A DNA stretch of 64,000 nt from Acidisoma sp. L85 (GTDB lineage: Bacteria; Pseudomonadota; Alphaproteobacteria; Acetobacterales; Acetobacteraceae): positions 93,175-157,174 of the forward strand of contig NZ_LMUQ01000024.1 in NCBI RefSeq assembly GCF_009765865.1, written 5' to 3'. Both the position numbers and the translations under genes were made by a program. The notes beneath the pieces were generated by a model. It was not told the DNA's origin and searched no databases. It saw only the letters and a list, made by a program, of their open reading frames with translations. Of this stretch, positions 52,754 through 61,060 are shown piece by piece; within the stretch, counting starts at the first letter, position 1, and every line of letters begins with the position of its first letter.

Positions 52754-52906
52754 GGGTCGGACCTTAATCGTGCCGGTTGTCGCTTGGAAGCGCATATGGT
52801 GGCGGATTCGCAAGTTACCCACATAATCTTGTGGTGCGACGAGCGTCGCGGCAATCCGGCCCCTGTCACAAACCGTCTGTTGGACCAGCGGCCGGGCATC
52901 GCCTAT

Positions 52907-53317
52907 ATGGGCGAGATGACCCTTGCGACGATCGGTTATCTCGGCACCCGCCTTTTCACCTCGCTGCGCGGTCGCGCTGTGGGGCAGGATAGCTTCGGCA
53001 ATCGGTATTTCCAGGAGCGCGGGCTGAGCCGTGGACGGCGGCAACGTCGCTGGGTGCTCTATCGAGGCGCACCGGAGGCCTCGACCGTGCCGCCGGAATG
53101 GCACTCCTGGCTCCATTATACGACCGATGCGCCGTTGACCGATGTGCCGCGCCATCCCTGGCAAAAGCCACATCTTCCGAACCGCACCGGAACGCCTTTC
53201 AGCTACCGGCCGCCCGGCCACGATTACAGCGGCGGCACGCGCAGCCGGGCGACCGGCGATTACGAAGCCTGGTCACCCGAAGCGGGATCAACCGATGCCG
53301 GGACGCCAGGAGTTTAG
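52907..53317 (+). CDS. NADH:ubiquinone oxidoreductase subunit NDUFA12 (B17.2 homologue)
   Basis: The conserved part starts at [22 protein letters not shown], so I use ATG 52907 (136 residues); ATG 52916 is an alternative and an upstream in-frame ATG at 52784 gives an unrelated extension. The signature [13 protein letters not shown] and RRWVLYRG...[15 protein letters not shown] are typical of the supernumerary complex I subunit shared by mitochondria and alphaproteobacteria. It contributes to assembly or stability of complex I at the inner membrane. mlaD follows one base after the stop. Confidence 0.92.
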   Translation: MGEMTLATIGYLGTRLFTSLRGRAVGQDSFGNRYFQERGLSRGRRQRRWVLYRGAPEASTVPPEWHSWLHYTTDAPLTDVPRHPWQKPHLPNRTGTPFSYRPPGHDYSGGTRSRATGDYEAWSPEAGSTDAGTPGV

Positions 53318-53318
53318 G

Positions 53319-53855
53319 ATGGCGCGCCGTAGTGTGGCCGAGCTCTCGGCCGGTTTTGTTGTACTCATCGTGGCCGCGGGTTTCCTGGCCTATGCGCTCG
53401 CGACCTCAGGTGCCGCGAGCGTTCCCGGCTATCCGCTGACCGCTCAGTTCGACCGCATCGACGGAATCTCCTCCGGTTCGGACGTGCGGATGGCTGGTGT
53501 GAAGGTCGGAACCGTCATCGGCACATCGATCGATCCGCGAACCTATCTCGCGGACGTCAATTTCACGGTTTCCAACGCGATCAAACTGCCCACTGACAGC
53601 AGCGCCGAGATCAGCAGCGACGGCTTGCTGGGAGGGAAGTATCTCTCCCTCGTGCCCGGCGGCGCCGATGCGATGATCAAGTCGGGCGGCCGGGTGACCA
53701 TCACGCAATCCTCGGTCAGCCTCGAGGAACTGCTGGGCAAGTTCATCTTCAGCGTGACCGACCTCGTTTCCTCGCTGCAGAAATCGGGCGGAGCAAGCGG
53801 TGGCGCGACGCATGACACCGGCGCCGCTCCCGCCGGCGCGGGGTCGACTCAGTGA
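53319..53855 (+). CDS. mlaD: MlaD family lipid-transport protein
   Basis: The ATG at 53319 has AGGAG six bases upstream, giving 178 residues. A single N-terminal membrane helix (VAELSAGFVVLIVAAGFLAYALA) is followed by the MCE domain (FDRIDGISSGSDVRMAGVKVGTVIG, with SDGLLGGKYLSL typical of MlaD). The tail is Gly/Ala-rich. MlaD is the periplasmic substrate-binding part of the retrograde phospholipid transport system that keeps the outer membrane asymmetric. The other mla genes are not in the window. Confidence 0.92.
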   Translation: MARRSVAELSAGFVVLIVAAGFLAYALATSGAASVPGYPLTAQFDRIDGISSGSDVRMAGVKVGTVIGTSIDPRTYLADVNFTVSNAIKLPTDSSAEISSDGLLGGKYLSLVPGGADAMIKSGGRVTITQSSVSLEELLGKFIFSVTDLVSSLQKSGGASGGATHDTGAAPAGAGSTQ

Positions 53856-53898
53856 AGGCTCGCAGCGCCGTGCTTCCGCGCCATCCGTGACGCGCGTC

Positions 53899-54444
53899 AT
53901 GCGCTTTTTCGCCGCCGCGGCCCTCCTGATGCTCTCTGGGAGCGCCCTCCTGGTCGGGGCGGCGATTGCCCAGACCAGCGGTGCCATCAGCGCGCAGGAT
54001 CTCTCGGCGCCTGCCAATACGGATCCGAGCCGGGTCTTGGGAAACGGCGTTCCCGCCGCGCCCGGAGTTCCCAAGCCTCCTGCCCTGCCCCCGATACCCG
54101 AGCCGGACACCGCCGCCGCGACAGCATCAGGAACGGCCGCGCCGCCCGACTGGACACCGAAGTCCACGGCGGACCTCATCATCCTCGACAAGATTTACGG
54201 CACGACGAATCGCGTGACGGCGGCGCTGGGCAAACCATTCACCGTTCGCACCCTGCAGATCACGGTGCTCGCCTGTTACGTCCGGCCTCCCAATGTTCCG
54301 CCCGATGCCGCCGTGTTCCTTCAGGTTGTGGACCATCGGCCAGACGCACCGCCGCCCTTCTATGGCTGGCTACTGCGGGCCGAGCCGGGTCTCTCGGGTC
54401 TCGCCGATCCGGTGACTGACATCGCAGTCGGCCAATGCAGCTGA
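53899..54444 (+). CDS. DUF2155 domain periplasmic protein
   Basis: With ATG at 53899 the product begins with a Sec signal (MRFFAAAALLMLSGSALLVGAAIAQ). GTG at 53887 is an alternative start. The C-terminal part (ILDKIYGTTNRVTAALGKPFTVRTLQITVLACYVRPPNVPPDAAVFLQV) is the DUF2155 domain, common in alphaproteobacteria beside NDUFA12 and mlaD. A Pro/Ala-rich linker separates the two. Function is unknown; envelope association is likely. Confidence 0.86.
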   Translation: MRFFAAAALLMLSGSALLVGAAIAQTSGAISAQDLSAPANTDPSRVLGNGVPAAPGVPKPPALPPIPEPDTAAATASGTAAPPDWTPKSTADLIILDKIYGTTNRVTAALGKPFTVRTLQITVLACYVRPPNVPPDAAVFLQVVDHRPDAPPPFYGWLLRAEPGLSGLADPVTDIAVGQCS

Positions 54445-54762
54445 AGCGGCCGGATATCGGATGAGACCACCCGCGCGCGAGTTCACGCGTTAGTGAAAAT
54501 ACGCTTTGCAATGTTTCCGTTACGCCCGAAGCCTAACCAGGCGTCTCGGATGACGAAATGGCGAGCGTAGAGCGTTGCGAATTCCAACCTGGGGTTGCTG
54601 AGTGCCAACTGTTGCTAACATATCACGGTGTGTCGAAAACGCTGCGACATGTATGGGAATAGCCACGGAAGGTGGTAAATCAGCTGAACCGAACAGCAGG
54701 CAACGCCGCCGCGCGACCGCCCGGGCTGAATGGTATTGCGTCGGTCAGAGAGGAGAAACAGA
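54445..54762. promoter_or_regulatory. Upstream region of the first ompA-like gene
   Basis: This 318-bp gap has no supported gene. It is AT-richer towards the 3' end (about 54595-54665), where the promoter of the abundant outer-membrane-protein gene is expected. TTGCTG and TAACAT near 54596-54622 are only 15 bases apart, so I do not call a promoter. AGAGGAGAAACAG just before 54763 is a strong ribosome-binding site. Confidence 0.5.
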
Positions 54763-55842
54763 ATGAAGCTCCGCAGTGCGCTTCTAGCAGCGACTGTGAT
54801 GGCGGTCCCGGCTTTTGCCCTGTCCCACATGGCAATGGCTCAGCCCATCAGCGGTCTCTACGTCGGCGCTGGCGCCGGCTATAACTACCAGAGCACCCAG
54901 AAGCTCGTGTACGCTCCTGGTGGTCTTGGTGGGAGCCGCACCTACTTCCAGGGCAGTGTTTCCGGCGAAGGTAGCGTCGGCTACGGCCTCGGCAACGGCC
55001 TCCGCTTCGAAGTCGAAGGCATGTATCTGCGCCAGCAGCTTAACAAGCTGAAGCCAGGGTTCATCGCTCCGAAGTTCGATTTCCACGGCTACACGCAGAA
55101 ATACGGCGCGTTCGTTAACGCCCTGTATGACGTCGATGTGGGCCTACCCTTCTTCTATCCCTATGTTGGTGCCGGCGTCGGCTATCTGTGGACCAACATT
55201 GACAACGCCAGCATCAACTCCGCCGGCGTGGATAGCATCAACGGCACCTACGGCAGCATTGCCTATCAGGGCATCGTCGGCTTCTCGGTTCCGATCCCGC
55301 CCGCTCCGGGCCTCTCCATCACCGCCGACTACCACTACATCGGCACGACGGCTAAGGAGAAGTTCAGCGGTTCGTTCGAGGGCACGCCGTCCACCTACAC
55401 CTTTGGCCCAGCTGTTAATCAGTCGGTCATGGTCGGCCTGCGCTATGCTTTCAACACGCCGTCCCCGCCGCCGCCGCCGCCGGCCCCTGTCGTGGCTCCC
55501 GCTCCGGCACCGGCACGCACCTACCTCGTGTTCTTCGACTGGGATAAGTACTACCTGACGCCTCGCGCCAAGGAGATCGTCGCCGAGGCGGCCGCGAACT
55601 CGACCCACGTCCAGTACACGCAGATCGAGGTCAACGGCTACACCGACACGTCGGGCACGCCGACCTACAACCAGGGTCTGTCTATCCGTCGCGCCAAGAG
55701 CGTCCAGGCGCAGTTGATCGCCGACGGCGTTCCCGCTACCGCGATCTCCATCGCGGGCTATGGCGAGACGCATCTCCTGGTGCCCACGGGCCCGGGCGTG
55801 CGCGAGCCGCAGAACCGTCGCGTGGAAATCATCATCAAGTAA
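54763..55842 (+). CDS. OmpA family outer-membrane protein, first copy
   Basis: The 359-residue protein has a Sec signal (cleavage after MAMAQ near residue 27) and an eight-strand beta-barrel (about residues 30-240, GLYVGAGAGYNYQ, GNGLRFEVEGMYLRQQL, YPYVGAGVGYLW). A Pro-rich linker (PPPPPPAPVVAPAPAPA) precedes a peptidoglycan-binding OmpA C-terminal domain (FFDWDKYYLTPRAKEIV, VNGYTDTSGTPTYNQGLSIRRAKSV). It tethers the outer membrane to peptidoglycan. A strong ribosome-binding site and a strong terminator downstream mark it as a separately transcribed, probably abundant gene. A paralogue follows at 56071. Confidence 0.94.
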   Translation: MKLRSALLAATVMAVPAFALSHMAMAQPISGLYVGAGAGYNYQSTQKLVYAPGGLGGSRTYFQGSVSGEGSVGYGLGNGLRFEVEGMYLRQQLNKLKPGFIAPKFDFHGYTQKYGAFVNALYDVDVGLPFFYPYVGAGVGYLWTNIDNASINSAGVDSINGTYGSIAYQGIVGFSVPIPPAPGLSITADYHYIGTTAKEKFSGSFEGTPSTYTFGPAVNQSVMVGLRYAFNTPSPPPPPPAPVVAPAPAPARTYLVFFDWDKYYLTPRAKEIVAEAAANSTHVQYTQIEVNGYTDTSGTPTYNQGLSIRRAKSVQAQLIADGVPATAISIAGYGETHLLVPTGPGVREPQNRRVEIIIK

Positions 55843-55874
55843 GTTTCCTTTCCAGGAAGCTTGTCTCGACGATG

Positions 55875-55914
55875 AAAGGGGGCGTCCCAGCCGGGACGCC
55901 CCCTTTTCTTTTTT
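55875..55914 (+). terminator. Rho-independent terminator of the first ompA-like gene
   Basis: A perfect 11-bp stem GGGGGCGTCCC/GGGACGCCCCC with an AGCC loop (55878-55903) is flanked by AAA upstream and a T-rich run (TTTTCTTTTTT) downstream. It lies about 35 bp after the stop codon and is a textbook intrinsic terminator. Confidence 0.95.
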
Positions 55915-56070
55915 GCGGCATAACGTTGACGCTTCCCTGCCTCGGGCTGAAGCCTCGATTTAGTTAAGCCCGAGGTAACTCTCCACTGTCAGACGATGAA
56001 TCTCATGCGGCAGCACGCGTCTCGGCGCGTGGCTTGCCGGGCGTGTTTCAGTCGATCGAGGAGAGCCGGA

Positions 56071-57171
56071 ATGACGTTTCGAAGGGTGGCACTGACAGCG
56101 ACAGTGCTCGCCGCCCCTACTTTGATCTTGGCGACAGAGGCCGCGGCCCAGCCGGTGACGGGCATCTATATCGGGGGCGGCGCCGGGCTCAACTGGCAGC
56201 AAAGCCAGAAGGTCCTTGCCGGTCCGGCTTTCACCGGTGACTCCGTCGGCGCCGGGAACAAGCTCAATTACGATAGCGGCGTCGCGGCCAGCGGCAGCCT
56301 GGGTTACGGCCTCGGCAATGGTTTGCGGCTGGAGGTTGAGGGCATTTATCTGCCGAGCGACGTCCACAATGCCTCCGATCCCTATTACGGCACGACGCGG
56401 GCCAGCGGTACGAACCGGAAATATGGCGCCTTCGTCAACGCGCTGTACGATATCGATGTCGGCACGCCGTACCTCTATCCCTATCTCGGCGCCGGCGCTG
56501 GCTACGCCTGGCAGGACCTCTCGCGGGTAACATACAATGTGAACCCCGTGACCGCGCAGGGCACCGAGGGCAGTTTTGCCTTTCAGGGTATCGCCGGGCT
56601 CGCCGTGCCGATCTTGCCTGTTCCCGGTTTGTCGCTCACGGCTGAATACCACTTCCTCGGCACCACCGACCAAAGCAAGTTCGACTCGAACGCGGCGATC
56701 GACAACCAAACCGTCGATGGCGAAACCAAGCTGTCGCCGGTCTATGACAATGTTGGGCTCATCGGGCTGCGCTACGCCTTCGACTCCGCGCGGCCGACGC
56801 CTCCGCCGCCCGTCGTGGATGTCGCGCCTTCGGCCGAGTCGGCGCGCAGCTATCTTGTTTTCTTTGGTTGGGACAAGGCGAACCTGACGCCGCAGACGAG
56901 GGACATCATCGCGGAGGCCGCGGCCGCGTCGAACCGCACCGAATTCACGCGGATCGCTGTTAACGGCTACACCGATACCTCGGGCTCGGCGGCCTATAAT
57001 CTTGGTCTCTCGGCGCACCGGGCGGCCGTCGTCCGAACCCAGCTTGTCGCCGACGGCGTGCCCCCGAATGCGATCACGGATCTGGGCTTTGGGCAGACGC
57101 ATCTGCTGGTCGTCACCGGACCAGGCGTGCGGCAAGCGCGCAACCGCCGGGTCGAGGTCATCGTGCGGTAA
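56071..57171 (+). CDS. OmpA family outer-membrane protein, second copy
   Basis: The start is ATG at 56071, preceded by GAGGAGAGCC. The 366-residue product has a Sec signal (ATEAAAQ), a beta-barrel (GIYIGGGAGLNW, YGLGNGLRLEVEGIYLP, YPYLGAGAGYAW), a short Pro-rich linker and the OmpA C-terminal domain (FFGWDKANLTPQTRDII, NGYTDTSGSAAYNLGLSAHRAAVV). It is clearly a tandem paralogue of the gene at 54763 but diverged, with the Pro linker shorter. It has its own start region and hairpin. Confidence 0.93.
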   Translation: MTFRRVALTATVLAAPTLILATEAAAQPVTGIYIGGGAGLNWQQSQKVLAGPAFTGDSVGAGNKLNYDSGVAASGSLGYGLGNGLRLEVEGIYLPSDVHNASDPYYGTTRASGTNRKYGAFVNALYDIDVGTPYLYPYLGAGAGYAWQDLSRVTYNVNPVTAQGTEGSFAFQGIAGLAVPILPVPGLSLTAEYHFLGTTDQSKFDSNAAIDNQTVDGETKLSPVYDNVGLIGLRYAFDSARPTPPPPVVDVAPSAESARSYLVFFGWDKANLTPQTRDIIAEAAAASNRTEFTRIAVNGYTDTSGSAAYNLGLSAHRAAVVRTQLVADGVPPNAITDLGFGQTHLLVVTGPGVRQARNRRVEVIVR

Positions 57172-57194
57172 GCGTCTTCCTGTCGGCCAACAAA

Positions 57195-57214
57195 GAAGGC
57201 CGCCGTCGGCCTTC
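57195..57214 (+). terminator. Candidate terminator behind the second ompA-like gene
   Basis: A 7-bp perfect stem GAAGGCC/GGCCTTC with a six-base loop lies about 25 bp after the stop. A TTTTT run comes a little later (57223-57227), so termination is plausible but weak. Confidence 0.5.
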
Positions 57215-57295
57215 CCTAATCCGTTTTTCGCTCGAGGAAGGCGCGGGCGCCCGGGCTGGAGCAGGACGTCTTTGGATCGCACCATATGCGTTCCA

Positions 57296-57386
57296 CCACG
57301 TCATGCTCGGCGAAGGCCGAGCATCCACGCCTTCGCTTGGGTCACGAAGGCAAGGCGTGGATGGCACGCCTTCGCGTGCCATGACG
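57296..57386 (-). repeat. Multi-hairpin palindromic repeat, copy 2
   Basis: This is the reverse-oriented partner of the unit at 13140. It reads CATGACG-type ends, the ATGCTCGGC.../GCCGAGCAT hairpin, TCCACGCCTT.../AAGGCGTGGA and TGGCACGC/GCGTGCCA. Relative to copy 1 the hairpin arms are conserved and the loops differ. It sits between the second ompA-like gene and the minus-strand gene at 57425. No transposase lies nearby. Confidence 0.85.
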
Positions 57387-57424
57387 AGAGTTTGGGTCCC
57401 TGTTCAGACCAAAGACATCACGCC

Positions 57425-58039
57425 TTAGAAGATGCTGCCGATACCGTGGGCGATATTGCCGAAGAAATTGCCTTTCTTCCCGGTCGCCGGAGCAGCAGGC
57501 GGCGCGGCTGCCGTGCCGCCAGCAGCCACTGGCTTGCCGGTCTGATCCGCCACGGTCTGAATTACCGGCGCGGCCACCGGGACGCGATGGAAACCACAGA
57601 TCTCCACTGGAAAAGGCAGGATCAGCGGCGCGTTGTTGGCGAATTCCGCCATCTGTGTGCCGGTCCTGAACTTGGCCACCTGATCGAACAGGCCTACGTT
57701 CTGCTGGCAGAATAAGGTGCCCTGCTTGATCCCCGCCTCGGACTGCACATTGGCGAGCTGGGTGATGTAGGCGTCATGCTCAGACCGCCAGTTGTGGCGG
57801 TAGTGGTGCGAGAAATAGGAATTGAGCGCGTTATCCTCACTCATCAACGTCGGTCGGAATGCCAGGATGAAGGTGTTGTAGCGGTCGCGGGTGTCGCAGG
57901 AGAGTGCGGTCACCATGAGCTGGCTCTTGAGCCCGGCCACATTGAGGGCGGTGCCCTCGTATGTTTTGAGACAGGCGGCGCTCGCCACGCCGGGCATGAG
58001 CAAGGCGGTTGCCATTAATCCAGCGATCAGGCGGCGCAT
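57425..58039 (-). CDS. Periplasmic hypothetical protein, 204 residues
   Basis: It has a Sec signal (MRRLIAGLMATALLMPGVASA) with mature part starting ACLKTYEGTALNVAGLKSQLMV. The four cysteines at about residues 23, 48, 110 and 149 could form two disulfides. The core is helical (SYFSHHYRHNWRSEHDAYITQLANVQSE), and the C-terminus is Pro/Ala-rich with a short Gly-rich end (GNFFGNIAHGIGSIF). I know no family match beyond similar hypothetical proteins in Acetobacteraceae-like genomes (from memory, not checked). The 243 bp between its start and the ATP-grasp gene show nothing. Confidence 0.72.
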   Translation of the reverse strand: MRRLIAGLMATALLMPGVASAACLKTYEGTALNVAGLKSQLMVTALSCDTRDRYNTFILAFRPTLMSEDNALNSYFSHHYRHNWRSEHDAYITQLANVQSEAGIKQGTLFCQQNVGLFDQVAKFRTGTQMAEFANNAPLILPFPVEICGFHRVPVAAPVIQTVADQTGKPVAAGGTAAAPPAAPATGKKGNFFGNIAHGIGSIF

Positions 58040-58282
58040 GTCGAACTCCGGACGGATGAAACTCGTTGAAATCGGGGAGGAAGGAGCCTCCCGACCTCCG
58101 CGAGTTGGGTGAGGTAAAGCCGGTATTCCTCAGATTTGCAAATAAATTCCTGCCGGAAATCCATTGCTCCTGGGGCCTTTGGCGGACAGCGTTAGCCGAG
58201 CAAGCAGCCATTTCTAGGGGTCTGGCAGCCCTGCGGCAAACAGCTTATAGCCGAAAGGTCAACACGAACCGAGGAAGCCGAT

Positions 58283-59737
58283 ATTATCACGCAAGATCTG
58301 TTTGCAGACTGCGATCCAGGTGGCTTCGTCGATGAGCTCTCGGCCGGCCGCGCAGGCGATGGCGGAGCTGGGCAGGCGGTGCGCGATCGGATCTCGGCCA
58401 TCGGTCTGGAGGGTCTGCGCGCCCGGGCGACCGCCGCCGAAAATGACCTGATGAGCCTCGGCATTACCTTCACGGTCTATTCCGAGGCCCGCGCGATCGA
58501 TCGCATCCTGCCCTTCGACTGCATCCCGCGCATCATCACCGCTGCGGAATGGCGCAAGCTGGAAGCCGGCGTGCGGCAACGCGTCGCGGCGATCAACTGC
58601 TTCCTCCACGACATCTACCACGACCGGCACATCATCAGCGACGGAATCGTTCCCGCCGACCTCATCCTCGGCAACTCCAACTACCGCCCGGAGATGGAAC
58701 ATTTCCCGGTTCGCTTCGGAACCTATGCCCATATCTGCGGCATCGACATCGTGCGCGACGAGCACGGCGAGTTCCGCGTGCTGGAGGACAATGCGCGCAC
58801 CCCCTCCGGCGTTTCCTACGTTATCGAGAACCGCCATCTGATGCGGCGCGCCTTTCCCGATCTGCTCGCCGGCATGGCGCTGCGGCCGGTCGATGACTAC
58901 GGCATGCGCTTGCGAGAGGCGTTGACGGAGATCGCACCAGAGGGTGTGCTGGATCCGCAAGTCGTGCTGCTTTCGCCTGGCATCTACAACTCCGCCTATT
59001 TCGAGCATGTCTTCCTCGCCCGCGAGATGGGCGTGCCGCTGGTGGAAGGCGCCGACCTCGTCATCGAGAACGACCGCGTTTTCATGCGCACGACCTCAGG
59101 GCTACGCGCGGTGCATTCGATCTACCGCCGATTAGGTGACGACTTTCTCGATCCTCTGGTATTTCGCCCGGACAGCATGATCGGTGTGCCGGGGCTCATC
59201 GCGGCCTGGCGCAAAGGCAATGTGGCGATCGCCAATGCCGTCGGAACCGGGGTCGCGGATGACAAGGCGGTCTATGCCTATATGCCGCGCATCATTAAAT
59301 ATTACCTCGATCAGGAGCCGATCCTGCTGAACGTCGAGACCAATATCTGTCGCGAGGCTGCCGGCCTGGCGGTGACGCTTGACCGGCTGCATGAGCTCGT
59401 CATCAAGCCGGTGGGTGAATCCGGTGGCTACGGCATCACCATTGGTCCGCGCTCCACCCTCGCGGAGCTTGATGCCGCACGGGCCGCGCTGCTCGCCGAT
59501 CCCTCGAACTGGATCAGCCAGCCGATGATCGGGCTTTCCGTGGGTCCCACGCTGACCCCCGAAGGCATCCGGCCGCGCCATCTCGATCTGCGGCCTTTTG
59601 CTGTGACCGGGCGCAGCACCTGGGTTTTGCCAGGCGGCCTCTCCCGCGTCGCGCTCAAGGCGGGGAGCCTCGTCGTCAATTCCTCGCAGGGCGGCGGGTC
59701 CAAGGATACCTGGGTGATCGCGGAGACAGCCGCGTGA
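58283..59737 (+). CDS. Circularly permuted type 2 ATP-grasp protein; start possibly at ATT 58283
   Basis: The ATP-grasp body is clear (GITFTVYSEARAIDRILPFDCIPRII, GIDIVRDEHGEFRVLEDNARTPSGVSYV, KPVGESGGYGITIGP), and the gene is coupled to an alpha-E gene, the usual partner. The first conventional start is GTG 58379, but family members have an additional N-terminal stretch. The same frame is open to 58196 and encodes a family-like N-terminus (DPGGFVDELSAGRAGDGGA) with no ATG, GTG or TTG. GAGGAAG at 58271 sits five bases before an in-frame ATT (58283). Initiation there would be unusual, so the start is uncertain. Confidence 0.85.
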   Translation: MITQDLFADCDPGGFVDELSAGRAGDGGAGQAVRDRISAIGLEGLRARATAAENDLMSLGITFTVYSEARAIDRILPFDCIPRIITAAEWRKLEAGVRQRVAAINCFLHDIYHDRHIISDGIVPADLILGNSNYRPEMEHFPVRFGTYAHICGIDIVRDEHGEFRVLEDNARTPSGVSYVIENRHLMRRAFPDLLAGMALRPVDDYGMRLREALTEIAPEGVLDPQVVLLSPGIYNSAYFEHVFLAREMGVPLVEGADLVIENDRVFMRTTSGLRAVHSIYRRLGDDFLDPLVFRPDSMIGVPGLIAAWRKGNVAIANAVGTGVADDKAVYAYMPRIIKYYLDQEPILLNVETNICREAAGLAVTLDRLHELVIKPVGESGGYGITIGPRSTLAELDAARAALLADPSNWISQPMIGLSVGPTLTPEGIRPRHLDLRPFAVTGRSTWVLPGGLSRVALKAGSLVVNSSQGGGSKDTWVIAETAA

Positions 59738-60831
59738 GCGTGCAGGAGATGCCGCTTCTCGCCCGCTATGCCGAGGGACTGTTCTGGCTCGCCCGCTATA
59801 TGGAGCGCGTTGAGAACCTCGCTCGCCTTGTGGATGTGACGCAGACTTTCGAAAGTCCAGGATTGGAGGCCGAGGCTTGGGATGCGCTCATTCGCATCCA
59901 TGCCGACGAGGAGCATTTCGCCAAAAATCACACGGTGCTCGATCCCGAAGCGGTCAAGCATTACTACCTGCTCGACACTTCCAACCCCAGTTCGGTGATC
60001 GGCTCGATCGAGGCCGCGCGCACGAATGCCCGCACCTTGCGGCCGATCATCAGTACCGAGATGTGGAAGCACCTCAATGTCTTCCACCGCGAACTCGCGA
60101 CGGTTCAGGATTGGGAGCTGCGGGGCGATGCGCTTTCCCGTCTTTGCACCCGCATCAAGGAAGCGGTACAAACCCATACCGGAATCACCGAGGGCACGTT
60201 CTTCCGTGACCAGGGCTGGCATTTCTACGAACTCGGCCGCCTTATCGAGCGAGCGGACCAGACCACACGATTGCTCGACATCAAGTTCCATCGCCTCGCG
60301 CCGAACGGCCGGGAGGAGCGTCAGCTTGAGGAGCGCACGCAGTGGGGCGGCATGCTGCGCGCGGTGGCGGGCTATCACGCCTTCCGCCGCATCGCGCCGG
60401 TGGATTTCAGCGGCGACCAGGTGGTCTCTTTCCTGCTCGCCGACCCGTGCTTTCCGCGCAGCGTGCGGCTATGCCTCAGTCAGGCGGAATGGCACCTCAC
60501 CCAGCTCCGCACCAGCTACGGGCTGCGCGGGACGCTGACGGCGCTCGAGCAGATCGAGGAGATGCGCGGCGCACTGCTGGACCGCACCGCGAAGCAGATC
60601 ATCCAGGACGGTCTGCATGATTTCCTCGACGCCATGCAGCGCGACCTCATTACGCTTGCCGCGGTAATCGGCCGCGCCTTCTTCCGCGACTGGCGTCCAG
60701 CCGAGCCCGAGGTTGCGACTGAGCAATCCCAAAGTCAAAGCCAGAGCCAGAGCGGCGGAGGCTCGCAATCGCAGAGCCAGTCTCAAGGCACGACTTTACG
60801 CTCCACGGCGGACGGCGGGATCACGAGCTAA
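59734..60831 (+). CDS. Alpha-E domain protein
   Basis: The GTG start at 59734 overlaps the stop of the ATP-grasp gene by four bases, so the two are translationally coupled. The 365-residue helical protein has the alpha-E hallmarks: LLARYAEGLFWLARYMERVENLARLVDV, RTLRPIISTEMWKHLN and FYELGRLIERADQTTRLLDIKF. It ends in a repetitive QSQS/GGGSQSQ tail (about residues 328-352). The pair is linked to peptide-ligation/peptidase clusters in other bacteria; here no transglutaminase or protease gene follows. Confidence 0.92.
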   Translation: MSVQEMPLLARYAEGLFWLARYMERVENLARLVDVTQTFESPGLEAEAWDALIRIHADEEHFAKNHTVLDPEAVKHYYLLDTSNPSSVIGSIEAARTNARTLRPIISTEMWKHLNVFHRELATVQDWELRGDALSRLCTRIKEAVQTHTGITEGTFFRDQGWHFYELGRLIERADQTTRLLDIKFHRLAPNGREERQLEERTQWGGMLRAVAGYHAFRRIAPVDFSGDQVVSFLLADPCFPRSVRLCLSQAEWHLTQLRTSYGLRGTLTALEQIEEMRGALLDRTAKQIIQDGLHDFLDAMQRDLITLAAVIGRAFFRDWRPAEPEVATEQSQSQSQSQSGGGSQSQSQSQGTTLRSTADGGITS

Positions 60832-61060
60832 TCACGGCTCGGGACGCGTCAGGGTTCGCTGCGCTGAGTTTCGTCGCGGATTGGTTGTTCTGTGATCCAC
60901 GAAGAGCCGAATATCGCGCTGCGAAGTCGTGTCTCTATTCTATGAGATGGATCGCATTTTCATCTTCGGTGAACAAAGGACGGTGCATTTCCTCGCTGAG
61001 CAGCTCGCTCAAGGCTCTCGACGAGAGAGAGAGGCCCGATCATTGCAGCCGGAGAGAACC

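Noticed and set aside
54596-54622. TTGCTG/TAACAT pair as the promoter of the first ompA-like gene
   Set aside because: The spacer is only 15 bases, too short for a confident call.
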